A stretch of DNA of 64,000 nt from Parasponia andersonii (taxonomy: Eukaryota > Streptophyta > Magnoliopsida > Rosales > Cannabaceae). The stretch lies in the NCBI GenBank assembly GCA_002914805.1, contig JXTB01000029.1:174436-238435 (forward strand), written 5' to 3'. The position numbers and the translations under genes were made by a program. Shown piece by piece: positions 61,923 to 64,000 of this stretch. Each line of letters starts with the position of its first letter. The first letter of the stretch is position 1. The notes below the pieces were generated by a model. The model was not told the origin of the DNA and made no database searches. It saw only the letters and a program-made list of their open reading frames with translations.

Positions 61923-63973
61923 CTAGTCCTCATCCTCATCAAAGTCAGAATCATCAGTAGCCTTCTCACTTTCAGAGTCACTAAGCACATACCTTGTCTG
62001 CCTTCGGTTAGCCCTCTGAGGTCGAGCTTTCACACTCGCAGCTGGTACTTCAACTATTTCATCAGTAGTTTCAGAAGTCGAAGGAGAAGAAGACGACGAC
62101 TTGTCTTCGCTCTCGTCTTCCTTACCAACAACCCTCCCCAACAAAGAACCACTCTTCTTGTTAAATGGGGATGCCCTCATTTTCCTCACTTTCTTCTCTG
62201 GTGAAATCCCAGAACTCTCAGCAGGCTTAAGCATATCTGTCAACAGCTTTTGCCCCAGTAAGTGAGACTGTTTGCTGGCTGCGCCTCCCCTCTTTGTTGC
62301 TGCCGGAGCCTTGGGTGCCTTAGCATTTGCAGCAGCCTTCTTTCCTCCCTTCTTACCAGCTGCAGCAGGTTCGAGTTCAAAGTCCTCGTCATCGTCTTCG
62401 ATATCACCATCAACATCGACATCAACAATATCTGGAAGAGTTGCAGCGGATTTCTTCTGTGCAGCAGCCCTTTTGCTGGGCGCTTTCTTCTGGACTGGCA
62501 CCTGTGGAGCCTCAGCATCCATGTCTGAGAGAGTCAAACTGAGTTAGCCAAAACTTCTACCACAGTAAAGTAAGTAAGAAAATGTTGAAGGTCGGGAAAT
62601 TTAGTTTATTACTTCTATAGTCCTTATAAATCTGAATTTTAGTCCTTCTACTAATATGAAAGTTCTCACTACAACTTATCAACAAAGCAACAGAACTACC
62701 ATTTAAGCTCATAAAAGTAAGTTCCTAAGTGATACATCTTTCGTTTCTTGCATGTAAATCTTTAGAGTACTTATCATAATAGCACCAAAATACTATGTCA
62801 AAGGTTTAGAATTTAAAGAAAAAGGAAACTTCTAGAAAACATTCACCAGCTGGTTTATCAGGAGATGATTCAAGATTGTAGGCAGCAAGTCGATCTTTCA
62901 ACTCAAGTACTTCATCATCGTCGTCGTCGTCATCGTCATCAACCACCTGCTTAGAAAAACGGTAAAACCATTAGTTTCGGGGAGATAACAAACATGAGTT
63001 CTTATTCGCTTTGACATTTTCTTACTAATCCAATTCTTGTATTTTATTTCCCTTTTAGGGTAGAGGAAAGAGAACATGAGAACAGAACAGACCTTCTTAG
63101 GAGCAGCTTTCTTTGGGGCTGCTCTGGCTTTCGGTTTGGCCTTCGCTGGAGGTTTCCCTAGAAAAGCAAAAGGATATCCGCATTTTAGTACAGAGAGAAT
63201 GTCCAACACATACGAAAATAGTGATACGTATATAACAAGAAACAAGCTTTTAACTAATCCGGCTTACCAATCTCCATTGCCGAATCAAATGTTTGCGTGA
63301 TTTCTTCAACAGCTTCAGCATTGTTGGCCTTCTTAGTATTCTTCCGTGGGTTTTTCGGTGCTTGTCTAGAAACTTTGGAAACAGGTACATTCTTTACTTG
63401 ACCTTTTGCTTTCTTTCTTGCCTCCTCTGCTTGAGCATCATTTTTGTCGAGCTCCTGAATATCAGACAATATTAAATGTAGGGAAATGATAAAGGATATA
63501 CATGTATATACATATGATATTTGCAAATTAAATATACATACATCCAGCTGCGTGTCAAGAGCATCTAGATCTCTAACCCACAATGACTTTGGAGTTGCTT
63601 TCCTCAGTTCATCAACCTCGTTGTTAAGCTTATCCCTTTCAGCTAATAGTGCTTGGACCTTCTCAAGGGTCAATGTTCCAATTGCCATGGACAACAGATA
63701 CTCATAATCACTGATCCGAACTTCAGTGGCAGCAGCCTCAGCGTTTGAGTTATCTTCAGTATCTTCCGTTTCCTCAGTTGCCCCAGCCACCTCTGGCTCA
63801 ACAGACTTAGTTTTCTTTGGGAAAGGAGTGAAACCTTTCTTTTGCAACTCAACGAACAAATCAGCTCTCTTTCTGTTGTTCACAATAATCTCTCCTTTCA
63901 CAACCCCAAGGATGAATCTAACCTTGTTTTCCAATTTCAAAAGGTCCAATTCTAGATTATCCAAAAGTACTTT
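61923..63973 (-). CDS. TOP2: DNA topoisomerase II, C-terminal part (cut by window edge)
   Basis: The type IIA enzyme passes one DNA duplex through another to untangle chromosomes. Only the 3' part is present. Five exons are visible on the minus strand: 63542-63973, about 63268-63456, about 63093-63157, about 62848-62947 and 61923-62524. The first reads KVLLDNLELDLLKLENKVRF, then ISDYEYLLSMAIGTLTLEKV and LNNEVDELRKATPKSLWVRD, which is the end of the cleavage core and exit-gate coiled coil. The rest is the divergent basic/acidic tail with a run of eight Asp (VVDDDDDDDDEVLELKDRL) and a final SDSESEKATDDSDFDEDED. The ATPase domain, TOPRIM domain and active-site Tyr lie beyond 64000. The intron continues to the edge from 63974. 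Confidence 0.95.
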
Positions 63974-64000
63974 CTGCAGGCATCAAAAAATGGCTCTGTA

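Noticed and set aside
1-64000. CRISPR array, bacterial operon or biosynthetic gene cluster
   Set aside because: The DNA is plant nuclear, the gene functions are unrelated, and no regularly spaced repeat-spacer pattern is present.

Overview
The window is nuclear DNA of a flowering plant, almost certainly a eudicot. The genes are split by short AT-rich introns with GT/AG ends, the flanks carry long A/T and CT/GA tracts, and every recognisable protein is a plant type (LOG, TAB2, CHX, SEMI-ROLLED LEAF 2, OBERON). I cannot name the species. Exon models below were made by eye from splice signals and protein-family knowledge. Where exon lengths were summed (LOG, PAAT-like, CHX, OBERON), the frame closes exactly.

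Positions 1-48.6 kb are gene-rich. In order they hold: a LOG cytokinin-activating enzyme (+); a PAAT/C10orf88-like protein (-); a tRNA-dihydrouridine synthase (-), divergent from a chloroplast TAB2-like translation factor (+); a multi-PHD-finger nuclear protein with a Tudor-like C-terminus (-); a CHX cation/H+ antiporter (-); a SEMI-ROLLED LEAF 2/EFR3-like ARM-repeat protein (+) with an antisense tRNA-Leu(AAG) in an intron; a small unrecognised one-helix protein (-); and an OBERON 4-type PHD protein (+). The functions are unrelated housekeeping or developmental ones. I see no operon-like or biosynthetic cluster.

Positions 48.6-61.9 kb are an AT-rich gene desert of decayed sequence. It holds a MATE transporter remnant, a decayed unrecognised gene with repeated exon-like blocks invaded by a TRIM-type miniature LTR element, a LINE scrap, a roughly 1.5 kb repeat present in two direct copies plus one inverted partial copy, and a displaced fragment of the neighbouring TOP2 gene. 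Another AT-rich gap (38.4-42.8 kb) holds inverted-repeat elements, including a clear Mutator-type MITE with a 10-bp target duplication.

From 61.9 kb to the right edge is the 3' part of DNA topoisomerase II (-), cut off by the window.

I found no convincing new multi-gene system. The most unusual signals are dense GTCGTTT clusters upstream of several genes, the three-copy repeat with a promoter-and-leader layout and a foldback kept in two copies, the displaced TOP2 fragment, the duplicated 3' splice-site region in the SRL2-like gene, and the tRNA-Leu nested antisense in an intron.
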